A program made the translations under genes and the position numbers. A DNA stretch of 64,000 nt from Pontederia crassipes (taxonomy: Eukaryota; Streptophyta; Magnoliopsida; Commelinales; Pontederiaceae): assembly GCA_030549335.1 (NCBI GenBank), contig CM060183.1, positions 20,844,552 through 20,908,551 of the forward strand, written 5' to 3'. A model generated the notes under the pieces. That model ran no database searches. It saw only the letters and a list, made by a program, of their open reading frames with translations, and had not been told where the DNA came from. Shown here one piece after another: positions 46,234 through 58,979 of this stretch; position 1 is the first letter of the stretch; each line of letters begins with the position of its first letter.

Positions 46234-46961
46234 TCTATACTATATTAAAAGGAGAATACTTTGCATGAGGAAGTGACACTTGGCATTATAATATGTTTCC
46301 ATGTGTCCTTATTTTTACAAAAAATATGTTTAAAAGAATAGTAATTAGAACATGTAATAGTCTAACCAACAATCAATTAAAACAATCAATTAACACTATT
46401 AATTAATATTTATAATCATTAGAATATGTAACCGTGTAACTGATAAAAACTAATCGTGGATAAAAAAGAATAGTTAATGGAAAAATGATAACGTTTTTAA
46501 TATTTCCATATTAATTATCAATGACATCATTTTAGAATATAGATGTTTGTTAGTTTTTACATAAAAAGTATTTCTTCTCATTTTATATTTAGTTATTTAT
46601 TGGACATTATATATATATATATATATTGAAGTAATGAATAACTTTATCCGTCAACCTATTAATGTGTATGTACTAGACCAAATAATTAATTATGTAACTA
46701 TAAATAAATGTATATGTTATAAAAAATTTGTTACGCCAAAGAGAGCCACATGAAAGAACAAAAATAAATAAAATCATAAAGGCAAATTTTCTAAGAAAAT
46801 AATGATATATACAGTTTTATAATATATTCACACGTACTATAAATATTAATTAATAATATAATATACTATTCCAAAAATATTATGATAGATTAATATATAT
46901 ATATATATATATATAATATTAATATTGGGTGGTTAAATGATGGCACCTTATAAATACTATT

Positions 46962-46987
46962 CTCTCTCTCTCTCTCTCTCTCTCTCT
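46962..46987. repeat. (TC)n microsatellite
   Basis: About 13 uninterrupted TC units. Confidence 0.9.
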
Positions 46988-47482
46988 ACAAACTTTAATT
47001 GTTCACATGTTCCTGAGATAATGTTATCTCATCTATGAAATGTTGAATTAGTTTGAAGTGTATCATCAATTTAGATTCCTTATTGTATAGATATTCTACC
47101 AATTATTGTATAGATATTCTACCAATTATTTTTTCCTTGATTCTTAATCTTCTATCAATTTTTTTTCTCACTTCAATATGTTCTTCTTAATCAATGCAAG
47201 TATTATCATTCTTTCCATTCTTATATACTTGGCATTTTTTCCATATGCTAAATGATCATAATATTATTCTATGTGCTATGTAAAATCATTCGTCAAGTTA
47301 AAGGAATGAACTTACTAATTAATGCATCATGCAAGTTGTTATAATCATACATTTGGCACTTTTTTTATAATATTAGATAATTCTTGAATTTTTTAAGGTG
47401 CGAGATTGTTGTTATATATATTCTTTTTGTTGTTATATTGTCCATTGTTTTACCTTTATCATATTGATTATTATTGTTATAT

Positions 47483-47560
47483 TGTCCATTATATTGTTTT
47501 AGCCGACCCCACCTAGTGGGATAAGGCTTTGTTGTTGTTGTTGTTGTCCATTATATTGTT
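47483..47560 (+). mobile_element. Minimal 46-bp LINE/SINE 3' end with 16-bp target-site duplication
   Basis: TGTCCATTATATTGTT occurs at 47483-47498 and 47545-47560. Between them are 46 bp consisting only of AGCCGACCCCACCTAGTGGG, ATAAGGC and a (TTG)n tail, the same 3' end as in the TFIIF alpha intron insertion. It is an extremely 5'-truncated retrotransposition event. Confidence 0.8.
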
Positions 47561-49134
47561 GTTACTACTTTCAGAAAAAAATTATTATACCATAATCTCA
47601 TATTTCTATTTCTCTCTTTTTTATAATTTGTCTTTTGATTTCTATCACCTCTATTTATTCGTATGCATGTCATCTCTATCAAAAACTTTATCTATAATTA
47701 TTAACACAAACTTTATTTTGATTCAGTTAGTTGGTTATTAAAATAAAAAAATATATCTTTCTTTTTTAGAAGTTTTGTAATTTTTAGAAGTTTGGACTAT
47801 ATGGATGGTTATGAATTATTGTTACCCATTACTCCAACAACAGATCACATTTTTTTTTAAATTCATATATTTTGTAGTTAGTTATTGAAAGGTTACCTCA
47901 ATAAAAGTGTTTAAAATCAAACAAGATATTAGGAAAAATATTTTGATAGCTTACCTAAATAAATATATCTGAAAAATAATGAAATTTAATTAACAGCGGT
48001 GCTTAGTAATAAAATTAATTGCTTAAATAGAAATATAAAAAATATTTAATTTAAGTAAGAGTAGGAGTATGAGTTTTAACCACATCTAGAAATGATAAAA
48101 AGTTCTCTCGCGCTATAAGAATTTGCTTCCCGTATGAAATTAAATTTAAACCAAAAGGGAATAATTAAATTCAAAATGAAATATACACATTAGAGTTTAT
48201 ATATTATCATATTTCACAAGTAAAATAATATATATATAATATATATGAGTTCCGAGTTTGATATCATATTGTCTTATGTGAATGTCTTAATTGTTATAAC
48301 AATGCTTATTTTATAAAATTTATTATATATGATTGGAAAAATGACAAGGATATGGTAATAATAATATATGAAAAACTGTATTCACAGCCATCATTATAAT
48401 TTTTTATAATTATATTTTTGTTCAGTTAATTCATTAACAGCACCATTTAAAAAATTCATTTTAAAATTTTAAAGATATATATATTAGGTTATTTTGGTGT
48501 CTATTGTTTTACATAGAGGTATTACCATATAAAATCTTTCGTAAATAGTATAAGGAGATTAATATAATTGTGATGCAAATGTTAAAATAGTGTCTTTGGT
48601 GAATACGTTAATTATTATTTTTATATTTATAAAAATTATCTTTATGTATTTAGTTTATATATATATATATATATATGATAAGTATTGTTATACATTTTCT
48701 TTATTATATTTTTTCGTTATGCCAATATTTCACGTGGCATGTTCAGTTGTATCCCATGTAATATATATATATATATATATATTATTTCTGAATTTCATAA
48801 CAAAAAAATAATATACATGTTATCACAACTTTATTTACCTTTAAATAATCATGTCATACTAAAATAATATAAAATTATTCTGGAGATGTTAAAAAAATCA
48901 GTTAGATATTTAACTTTCAAAACTGAAAAACAAAATCTTTCTTTTATAATAAAAACGATATCCTTTAGAATAATCAATGATTAAAAAACCTATATATTTA
49001 TTGTTCATATAAATATATAAAAGAAGAGTCTAATCATTATATCTTTAAGAAATTCCTAATAGTACCATAGCAACAAACTTACAAATTATGCAACCTAGTA
49101 GATTCTGCAACTAAATATTTTTTATTTATGACAT

Positions 49135-49260
49135 GAAACTTCATAATTAATTTTAAAATAGGAATACCAAGAACTATAGAAAAGTAGAAACTTCATAATT
49201 AATTTTAAAATAGGAATACCAAGAACTATAGAAAAGTAGAAACTTCATAATTAATTTATA
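49135..49260. repeat. 52-bp tandem repeat, two full copies plus a partial third
   Basis: Units 49135-49186 and 49187-49238 begin GAAACTTCATAATTAATTTT and are identical as read. A partial third follows. This indicates a recent duplication. Confidence 0.85.
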
Positions 49261-49540
49261 AGAAAATACATAAATAAATTGATAAAGATTACATTTCTAT
49301 ATTCATGGTGCATAGCATGGGGATATATTTGAAATTTAATGTTAATACTTAATATACACCATTTGTATTAAAAGGCCCCAAAATTGTCATTGTTATATTA
49401 TTTATTTTCTTAAATAAATAAATGCGAATGTTAAAATTAAGTTAATAAACTTTAATAATGTATTTTTTTAAATTAATGATTCCTTATATCTTTATGTTAA
49501 AATTGTTCTCTTTTTGTTTACACCACCTATCTGAATTGGC

Positions 49541-49650
<110 letters not shown>

Positions 49651-49958
49651 TCCTTAAAGAAAATACTCTAAGATATTATCATTTTAGGATATAAAATATT
49701 TATTTATTTTACATACAAAAGAATTTCTTCTCATTTTATATTTGGTTATTTATTGGACATTTAAGACTTCATTCTTTGTGCCATTTTTTGAATCAAATAG
49801 TCACAAACAAAATCAATTAAATAATTTTATAAATTAAATTGTTTTTTCATTGTTTTCTAAAATTATAATAAATATTATTTATTTAATAAAATTATAAATT
49901 CTAATAAAAGATGAGATATTTTTTTACACTATTTGCACATCTGCGGGCTCCACACTAG

Positions 49959-50484
49959 TTAATAATAAAATTCCAAAGATTGTCGAATCATTACTTGGGG
50001 GCCAGCAGACACTAAAAGGTGGCAAAAGGCTGGCAACGAAAGCGTGGATCTTGCCTTGGAATAAATTCAAGTCGATGTCTCTAACATATAAAAAAGGTTA
50101 AAAGAAATAATTGATTAGTTCAGATCTAAGTAGTTTGGTCCGTCACAAAAAATTACATGGATATTTTCTTTAGTAAAAACGAAGACAACAATTTAATAAT
50201 ACTTAGATGTGTAACAATAAATCGGATTTATTAGGACCATATTTCTAATATCATGGTAACTCATACAGAAAATAAGGAAAAAAAAAAGAACAAAGAATTC
50301 TCCACTTTTGCAAATCTTTTTGGCTCCAAATTGCAAATTCGTTTCTAATATCATTGTTGATGAAATTTAACCCATAATTGTTTTTTAACTTTAAAACATT
50401 ATAATCACTGCGACAAATTATTATCTATGTAATAACATCATAACCCAAATATTTAAAAGATTTCGATCAGATTTAAATGATATG

Positions 50485-50533
<49 letters not shown>

Positions 50534-51500
50534 TATATAATATAACTAAATTTTTTGGGTGAACCCACAATTATATGTGGGTCCTAGCATATTTTGTTAC
50601 TAATGACGCGTGCTTTTCTAAAATAAACAGATCGAGCATACGCCATTACTTACTAACAAAAACTTAAGACACACACAAAGTTGCCGAATCCTTCTACTGC
50701 TGTGTGTTTTCTTCCTTCTTGTCAGGTGTTCAAGCTGTGTATATATATTCAGCAACCAATCCATTGAGAATTTAAGATTCAGGGAGAGAATTGCCAACCC
50801 ACCTACCAGCCATTATAACCAGGGTCACCTACCTTGCCACCCTAACATAACTCTATCTGGACAAAGTAATTATATATGGAGGCATAACACGTAAAACATA
50901 ATACTTCCGGATGCAAAAGGACATGTAACAATATCCAACTTGTTTCTTTTGCAATATCTAACTCTTTTGAGTTAACAATTTCAAATTTGAATTTCCAATT
51001 AAATTAAACAAATATTAATAAACTTAAACATCAAGGGGTCTAGATAAGAATAAAGTTTTTTTTTTCAATATATAATCTTATACTCTAAGTTTGATATTTA
51101 AGTTTTTCATTAAATTCTGTTAAGTTATATTTTAATAATAATGAAACATCGAATTTCCCTTATTTCTTTTAATGCAATAATTTTAAAAATAACAATGTGA
51201 CACGATATGTCAGAATTATTAAAAAAATACTCTTATCGATATTTTTTCATATTAAGAAAATAAAAAAAAATAAATACTTTTATAATTATTAAAAACCATT
51301 TAATAAGCACTTGGGTGAAGCTTAACGAGAATCTAAACAATAAAAATTAAAAAAAATATATAGTTTATATTAGATGTAAAATCTAAGAAAGATATTAAAG
51401 AAAATAAAATTTAAAAATAATTGATATAAATTTAACTTTATCATATCAAAAAGAAAGAAAGAAACAAAGAAGACAAATAGAAACACTTTCCATTTCTTAT
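49959..51500. other. AT-rich intergenic sequence
   Basis: No gene or assignable element other than the AT microsatellite. Confidence 0.45.
50489..50539. repeat. (AT)n microsatellite
   Basis: A long TA/AT run with one CA interruption. Confidence 0.9.
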
Positions 51501-53075
51501 TTGGCGTAACTTCCGAGTCGCGTTGGTGGTTCGCGTAACCGCTATGAAAGATTACGGTGGACCACGTTCGCGTCCGTCCCACCGTCTCAAACCGACCGGA
51601 GGAACCGGCGCAGCGCGGTGGCGCCCACGGGCATCGACCAATCAGCCATCGCGGCGGCACCGGGACCAACCAGTCACTTTCGGTCACCGACACCTCCCTC
51701 TCCCGGTCACCCGAAGACAGGCCGTTCATCGCGAACTCCGTATCCACGACAGCGAGTCCGCTCACCCCCCCAGTGCGGCGTAAGGGAGCAAAACTCCGCG
51801 CGACAAGTCCTCATGTTTCGGGTGGCGGTCTTCATCGTTCCAACGGGCCGGCGGTACGCTCACCTCCTCCGCAGGTAGTAACCAGTGGCGCAATTTTTTA
51901 TGCTTTTAAAACAGTTCCCAGTCCACAGTCCACACGCACTTGTAGAGCGAGCGCGAGTGGGGAAAGGAGTTGGGATTCAGAAGCGGCGATCAAATCGAGT
52001 TCCGCCATTGAAGCGATTGGCGGGAGGAGGAAGCTTTCTTCAGAAGCTTCTCATCGCGGTGGAGAGGGAAAAGGCTAAAGAACGCCATTAAAGCGACGGA
52101 TCGGGAGCAGAGCTGCTGCTTCTTTCTTTTTGTGGTGACTGGTGAGTAGCATCTACGATATCTTCTCCTTTTACTTCCGAAGTCCTTTTAGCATCTTCTT
52201 CCTTTTCTTTTTCTTTTGAAAGAAAAGACCTGTTAATGGGATCTTTATTCGTTGGGAGATCTGGAGCGCGTTGGATTGGATATACATGTGGAAGTTTCAG
52301 TTGATGGCTTGACTTCCCGTTTCTTTTTTTGTTCGAATTCAAAGTAGTTGGTTTTGATCCATTTACGACGAGTTTGCTTTATTGTAAACGCCAGAATTCA
52401 AGTGCTCGCAACCTAAATGTCCCATTGTTTTGATGGTTTCGAGTATTGCCACTTGGATCTTGAACGGGAGAGAGTGCTGAATTCTAGGAGCTCGTGCTCC
52501 CATTTGTTGGCTTAATGTGATTTCTTTATTTTGAGTCTTGACACTGGTTTCAGATCTTTAAGTGATCTAGCAGCAGATTTTGATGATTGGAAAATCTTGC
52601 ATTTTCCAGCTGATCATACATTATTCTGCGTGATTTATCGGGTTGGTGTTACTACGTTCAATGTAGTTTATCCAGTCGATGCTACTTTGTGCTATGTTGT
52701 TTTCAAGTCTACTATAACTCGCAGGTTATCTTTCTGGTTACAAATGTCGGATTGTTGCAATTGTTAACTATGGGCTGTTGTCTGAAGGTAGAACTTCTAT
52801 GTCCAAAGTTGAATAAATTTGCTGTGGGTTTCAAAGTTCATGTGTTTTCTGTAACTTGTATGCTTGATCCTATTACGAGTGAAGCCTAAGAGTTCATATG
52901 CATTATAGGTAGTTTGAATATTTCTCGATTTAATTTCAAACATTCAGAACTATATTGAGTTCAATTGCAGAAATGTGGCTGTATACCCTGTTGACTGGAC
53001 TCTTAAATGACTGCACTTCTAAATTGTCCAGGTATATAAGCAAGTTTAAGGAATTTATAATTGCTCGAGCAGAAA
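51501..53075 (+). promoter_or_regulatory. Promoter, 5' untranslated exon(s) and leader intron of the coiled-coil/Dilute-like gene
   Basis: The block from about 51500 to 52140 is CpG-rich in an AT-rich setting and most likely holds the promoter and first, non-coding exon. A good donor occurs at 52142 (GACTG then GTGAGT). The intron would end near 53072 (GAGCAG then AAAATGG), directly before the start codon. An earlier acceptor (TTGCAG at about 52966-52971) is possible. The open frames in the GC-rich part are not supported by any recognised domain. Confidence 0.55.
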
Positions 53076-56000
53076 ATGGTTGCCAAAGAGAATGGGGAGG
53101 AAAGAGATGACCGGTCTAGTGATATGGAAAAAGATTTGAAGCAGAGCAAAGATGCTGAGTCAGATTATGAACCGGCAAGGGATTCTCTTTCATCTCAAGG
53201 GGAGACTGCAAGTAATGAGGATACAGCAGCAAAACGATCAACAAGGGTGCCGAAGAAAATCACCAAAAAGGAATTATCTAACAACTCAGCTCGTTCGTCA
53301 AGAGGAAACACCAATCATCAAGGACAAAATAAGCTTCAGTTTAAACCGTCAACTAATGGTCAAAGGAAATCTGAGAAGCCAGGAAGTGTCACAATGACAC
53401 CTAAGAATCCTAACATAAAATTGGAGAATGGGAATGTTCCTTCCCGACCTTCATCAGAAGTTTCTGAAGAAACAGAAGATAAGCCAACTGAAGAGGTTAA
53501 GGAGATTGATGTCCTTGATGAAGTCCCCATCTGTGATCAGAGTATTGGGACAGATGATGACACAGTTGAGACTGAAGAGAACCATTTCGATGATGACAGA
53601 GCAAATACATATCAAAAGGTTGAGGAATTGGAAACAAGAATTGAGAAACTTGAGGAGGAGCTTAGAGAAGTTGCCGCTCTTGAGATTTCACTTTATTCTG
53701 TGGTACCAGAACATGGAAGTTCAGCGCATAAGGTTCATACACCTGCTCGACGACTTTCAAGATTGTTTATTCACGCTTGCAAGTACTGGACACAGGATAA
53801 AAAAGCCACTATTGCTAGAAACACAATTTCAGGTCTCGTACTGGTTTCAAAATCATGTGGGAATGATGTTTCAAGGTGAAGTTTCAGTATCTAAGTATAG
53901 TACTATTTAAGTACAAGTAGTAGTGCTCCTTTGACTGACAATTCTTTTCTTATTGACTAAAGGTTAACATTCTGGCTATCCAACATAATAGTTTTGAGGG
54001 AAATTATCTCTCAATCTTTTGGTAATTTGTCTCCTCCTAGTGCAACTTCGAGTTATATTAAGAAAGCTGATGCAAGACCCGCCTCAATAAAATGGAAAGC
54101 TAATTCTGGTAGCAAACAACAGAAAAACCTTGATTTGCTACTGATATATGATTGGCAGGACACAAACACATTTACATCTGCTCTGGAGAAGATAGAATCT
54201 TGGATCTTCTCACGTATTGTTGAGTCAGTATGGTGGCAGGTGAATTTTCATTTCATCCTCATCTTTTATGATACTGCTGATTGGCAGGGGTCTAGTTATA
54301 CGGGAAAGAACAAACATTCAAGCACAACTATGAGTTTGACCTTAAGCACTTTGTTTGACTTCAATTCCAGGATGCTATTGCTAAACATGGTTTAGGTTCA
54401 CTGTCAACTAAAGACTACAGTTTGGAAACTAGAATGACAATGTTAATGTATTATAACATCTATCCTCTTGGACTCGTATTTACCCAAAGCTATATTCAGT
54501 GTCATGATAGAATTACAGCCAAAAAGATACAATATTCTATATGAAAGACCGATGAATAATAGGGTTAAGATTAAAAGACTCACTTTGGTATGCAGATTCC
54601 TTTAGACTATCACATTGGTATACATATACCCTTTAGGGGATGCATGAATTCTGGGCTTCATGATCAAGGAACTCCCAATTAGTTGTGGATCAAATATTTA
54701 TGAAATTCTCTTGGACATGTGTGTATGTGATTTTAAAATGCATCGTATATTTCTCGGTTATACTTCAGTGTTACTTGTTCTTTGGAATTTCTTTTGCATC
54801 TCTCCCTCCTAATACTTGTGTTTTTTCTTGTACTAGACATTGACTCCACACATGCAGTCCCCACTAGAGGAAATGTATACACCAAAAACCCTTGGGAAAT
54901 TATTGGGACCATCATTGGGTGATCAACAACAAGGCAATTTTTCCATAAATTTATGGAAAAGTGCTTTCCAAGATGCATTTTCCAGAATCTGTCCTGTTCG
55001 AGCTGGGGCCCATGAATGTGGTTGCTTGCCGATATTGGCGAGAATGGTATGAGAAAGCTTCATATTATTTTCTAGAACTCTTGTGCATTTTTTTCATTTC
55101 CATTTGCTCAAATTATCATTTGATTGCAAAAGTTTACACTGATACTTTAGTTGCATAAAATAATCGGAAGGTTCAAATATTGTGTATTTAGGTGATGGAT
55201 CAATGTATATCTCGATTAGATGTTGCCATGTTCAATGCTATTCTACGTGAATCAGCCCATGAAATGCCGACTGATCCTGTATCAGATCCAATTGTCGATG
55301 CAAAGGTTCTGCCAATTCCAGCTGGGGATTTGAGCTTTGGCTCTGGTGCACAACTGAAAAACTCGGTATGTACGTGTAAGCTACATTTTCTACTAATCAC
55401 TGGGTTATAATGTACATGGTAATGCCAAAAATTATCGAGAACAACCTGTTCCTAGATACAAGGATGGATGTGTTTTTCTCTATAATTTCATTATGTGACA
55501 GGTAATGAAGGCTTATTAGCAAGCCGTAAAACACAGAATAACTTCGTGTGTGCTGTTATTTTTTTCTCATGAGAAAAAAGTTGAATATAAAAGTGGTTTT
55601 TACCTCTGCTGTACTTTTACCCGTGTTTTTCTTAATATTTGTGCCTGAATTTATTGTAAGCATACTTTACTAAATAAAGTTCATCTCTGCAGATAGGGAA
55701 TTGGACCAGATGTCTATCAGATTTATTCGGTGTGGACACTGATGATTCTAAGAAAGATGGTGAGGATGCAAATGAGGCTGATGATACAGAGGGCAATCCT
55801 GGATCAAAACCATTTCGCCTATTAAATGAGTTAAGCGACCTTTTAATGTTACCCAAGGACATGCTTCTTGAAAGGTCCATCAGGAAAGAGGTTAGCATTT
55901 CAGATATTTATGTTGAGTTTTGTAATTTCCCCATCTCTCGTTTCCTTTTACTAATTTCTTGATCGGAAAAATATTGAAGATCTGTCCATCAATTGGCCTA

Positions 56001-56520
56001 CCTCTAATAATTCGGATACTCTGCAACTTCACACCCGATGAATTTTGTCCTGATTCTGTTCCGGGCATAGTACTGGAGGAACTAAACACTGAGGTACAGT
56101 TTTAGCACTGGTAGTAACAGAAAGAATTTGTACTTATCCCCAAAGTCCTTTTTCCTATCAATGTATAATAGATTCTAATCTCTCATGCAGAGCATAGTCG
56201 AAAGAAGACTGCCTGACAAGGACCTCTTCAGTAGCTTCCCATGTGCTGCATCTCCGGTAGTTTACTCGCCACCATTACTGAATGACGTTGCGCTGAAGGT
56301 TGCGGATCTGGGTGGGAAAGTTGGGCTTGATAGGAGGGCGTCAATGGTCCAGAAGAAAGGGTACACAAGTGACGAGGACTTGGATAATTTAGACTCTCCC
56401 CTCGCTTCAATCATGGATAGAACCCCTCCAGTTTCGCCAAGTCTAATAAACGGATCTATGCAAGGCAGCTCACAAACAAATATGAGGTACAAACTCCTCA
56501 GAGAAGTTTGGTCAGTATGA
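53076..56520 (+). CDS. Coiled-coil, Dilute-like domain protein of the plant gar2-related group, seven coding exons, 700 aa
   Basis: Function unknown. Plant homologues are often labelled nucleolar gar2-related, and the second half resembles the cargo-binding (DIL) region of class V/XI myosins. Exons 53076-53875, 53963-54239, 54837-55046, 55192-55365, 55693-55890, 55980-56093 and 56191-56520 join in frame by GT-AG sites. Residues 1-175 are polar, with basic and acidic runs and no fold predicted by eye. Residues 177-205 form a coiled coil (KVEELETRIEKLEEELREV). A conserved block follows: SLYSVVPEHGSSAHKVH, ARRLSRLFIHACKYW, LTFWLSNIIVLREIIS. The DIL-like part spans about 360-490 (RAGAHECGCLPILARMV, MFNAILRES, PIPAGDLSFGSGAQLKNS). 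The C-terminus ends in RYKLLREVWSV. The ATG in context AAAATGG was chosen as the first in frame after the leader acceptor. Confidence 0.9.
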
Positions 56521-57632
56521 ATAATCGTTTATTGGCCACCCTCACAATTTGCAAGCGGGGTTACATTTGTCTGTGCAGCACATTATTAGGAAATCCAGTT
56601 GTAAACAGTTATCTGCAACTGTTGTTTGTAAACAGTCAAGTGTTCCAAACATTTTTTTGTTTTTTTTTCCGCTGGAACAATTTACAAAGCCAATAGAGAG
56701 TTTTGTTACTGAAATGTGAAGATTACAAACTTCCACGAGAAAATTTTATTGCAAGAAACAAATCGTCGATGAGACTGGCAAGATCAAACGACGTTGCAAA
56801 GCATAGAAACATTGTAGTATTCAATTAAAACGTAATATTTTGTCGAGCGTTTATAACATTTTCCCAAGTTGTGCGTGAATATCGAATTATTGTGTTTGCA
56901 TTTTTTACAATATCAAAATTTTCCAAAGTTGTGCATGAATATCAAATTTTCGTCGATGTGAATTATTGTTTAAAACGTAACATTTTTCCGGATGTCAAAT
57001 TTTAAGTTGTGTTTGCATGTCAAATTGAGCGAATGAATATTTGTTCAATTACTTTGTTCATAACAGGCTACTGCACGCGGAGGAGGCCCTAACAAGATTG
57101 TAAAATATCTCTGTATTTAGAGTACTCCTTATAACAAATTTTTTAATTTAATTTTTTATAATGACTTATGATATCTTTACAATATTATTTTGTTTTCTTT
57201 AGCTTGAAAAAAGCTCTAATAATCAAATATATCTGTCATAAATTATAATTTCGAGTTTTTACTCAGTAATGGAAATATCACCATCCAAACACAAATTTTT
57301 TTAATATTTTGCAAGACAAGGGAACCAAGACCGGTAAAACGAAATTGTCCATTCGGCGGAGCATAAAGATAATTAATTCTCAAAACCCAAGTTTAGGCAT
57401 TCAATTTTATGTTAATTCTCAAGATTTAAAAGTTGAAAGAAAAAACATTTTCTGAAGTTAAAGAAAATGACAAGATAATCTGCAACTTCAAACAAGTCTA
57501 TCACAAACTCAACAAGAGTAACCATATTCCAGACTTAAAAGATGAACCAAAATTTAGCTACAAGCTAAAAGGTTTGTCCCCTCAACAATGTGGGTGAAAG
57601 GCTAAGAAACAGCATTAGATGAGAAGATGAAT
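56521..57632. other. Intergenic sequence between two convergent genes
   Basis: Holds the 3' flanks of the Dilute-like gene and the L31 gene, which are transcribed towards each other. No other feature recognised. Confidence 0.5.
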
Positions 57633-58856
57633 TTAGTCTGCCTCATCAACGACCTTGGTGCCCAAACCTTTAAACCCTTCAACAGGGAGCTCAGCAACTG
57701 TAACCAATGAATAGAGCTCCTCCTTGGCGTCTTCTTCATCATTCCTTTTGCGAGCAATCCTCACACGAATCCGCCTTGGCACGCTTCTGATGCCTCTGCT
57801 CCAGATATGTTTATTAAGTTTTACATCAACCCTAACATCTGTAGTCCCCATCGCCTTCTGAGCAAACTTCCTGATCTCTTTGATGGCCTTTGGTGCCATC
57901 TTCTTGAAGGTGCTGGCATATTTAAAAGAAAGACAAGAATTAACAAAGTTCATGTTATCATAATTGGATGCATGTTAAAATCCATCTATTTTTTTGTGTC
58001 CGGTGCTAGTAACAAAATTAGATTTTGCAGGATTCGAACTGGCTACTACCTCCAGTCTGTTAAACTTTTAACTAATTTAAAAGTAGCAACAAAGAATTTC
58101 ATATAGTAATTACAGTAAAGAAGAACCAAAATATTTTTATCCACGATAGTATAGAAGTTATTACACTTGCATCAGGGTCCTCAAATGGTGGCCATTATAA
58201 GACGTCCAACGAGTCGATGCACACAACAAACAACTAAATACAAAGATTCAGATAAAAGATGGTGGATAGAATTCACTGGTATCCGCCCAACAGATTCCAT
58301 GACAACAAGAATCCCTCCTTTGACAGAAGAACGATCACAGAAGGCCACATATTCCATGACAAGAAAACGTCCCACCTTTGACAGAAGAATGCACACACAA
58401 GGTCAAGCATGGCGAAGTAGCTCGATACAACCTCACTACGAGACTCAGAAATTCTGGAGTTTCATTGAGATTCTTTTCTGATTTAACCAACGAAGTGACA
58501 CCAGTGCTGTGCAATGGAAAGCTAACGTTTTGTGACCTTAGATTTGTTCAATATGTGACCCCAAAAGAAATATTTTACCACTCTTTCTCAATCACCACCA
58601 AATTCTTCACAACAATGATATATGAATGTGTTCAGATCTGCCCGGTTCAAACGCCAACAACGTTTCTTATGAAAAGAAAAGAACTCGCTTGCAGGCAACA
58701 CAAAACCATTTACGTACGGAAACAAAGAAGAAGTAACATGGAAGGAGCTGGAAGAAAGAATGGTTACCATCCATGAAGGCGTTTGTGGAGGTTGATGGTG
58801 TACTCCCTCGACACCACCTCCTCCTTCCTCCCACCTTTGCTCGCCTTCTCGACCAT
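57633..58856 (-). CDS. 60S ribosomal protein L31 (eL31), two coding exons, 122 aa
   Basis: Structural protein of the large cytosolic ribosomal subunit, near the peptide exit tunnel. Exon 1 (58856-58768) encodes [20 protein letters not shown] and INLHKRLHG. Its last two bases join C at 57912 to form the Cys codon of the family motif LHGCTFKK. Exon 2 (57912-57633) carries [59 protein letters not shown] and [20 protein letters not shown], and ends DEAD then TAA. Length and sequence are those of an intact plant L31. The intron is 855 bp. A Met replaces the more usual third Lys in FKKK. The leader is pyrimidine-rich and begins near CTCTAGGGC, as in many ribosomal protein genes. Confidence 0.96.
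58294..58400. repeat. 57-bp imperfect tandem duplication in the L31 intron
   Basis: ATTCCATGACAACAAGAATC at 58294 and ATTCCATGACAAGAAAACGT at 58351 start two copies that also share CCTTTGACAGAAGAA. No snoRNA boxes found around it. Confidence 0.7.
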
Positions 58857-58957
58857 CGCCGCCGATCGCTAGTTCTTAGCAATAAACCCCCAAAAAGTCT
58901 CAGGCGTTGCGGCGGCTCAACAAAGAGAGAAGCCCTAGAGGCGACGGGCACGGAAGC

Positions 58958-58965
58958 TATTTATA
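58958..58965 (-). promoter_or_regulatory. TATA box of the L31 gene
   Basis: TATAAATA on the minus strand, about 100 bp upstream of the ATG. The GC-rich leader with CTAGGGC and TTCTCTCT follows. Confidence 0.65.
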
Positions 58966-58979
58966 CGGCCTCCCATTCC

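Noticed and set aside
51523..52091. Open frames of up to 173 codons before the Dilute-like gene
   Set aside because: CpG-rich promoter/leader region; overlapping frames, no recognised domain, and the real protein begins at 53076 after a leader intron.
57913..58767. snoRNA in the L31 intron, as often found in ribosomal protein genes
   Set aside because: No TGATGA box found on the gene strand; the visible structure is only a 57-bp duplication.
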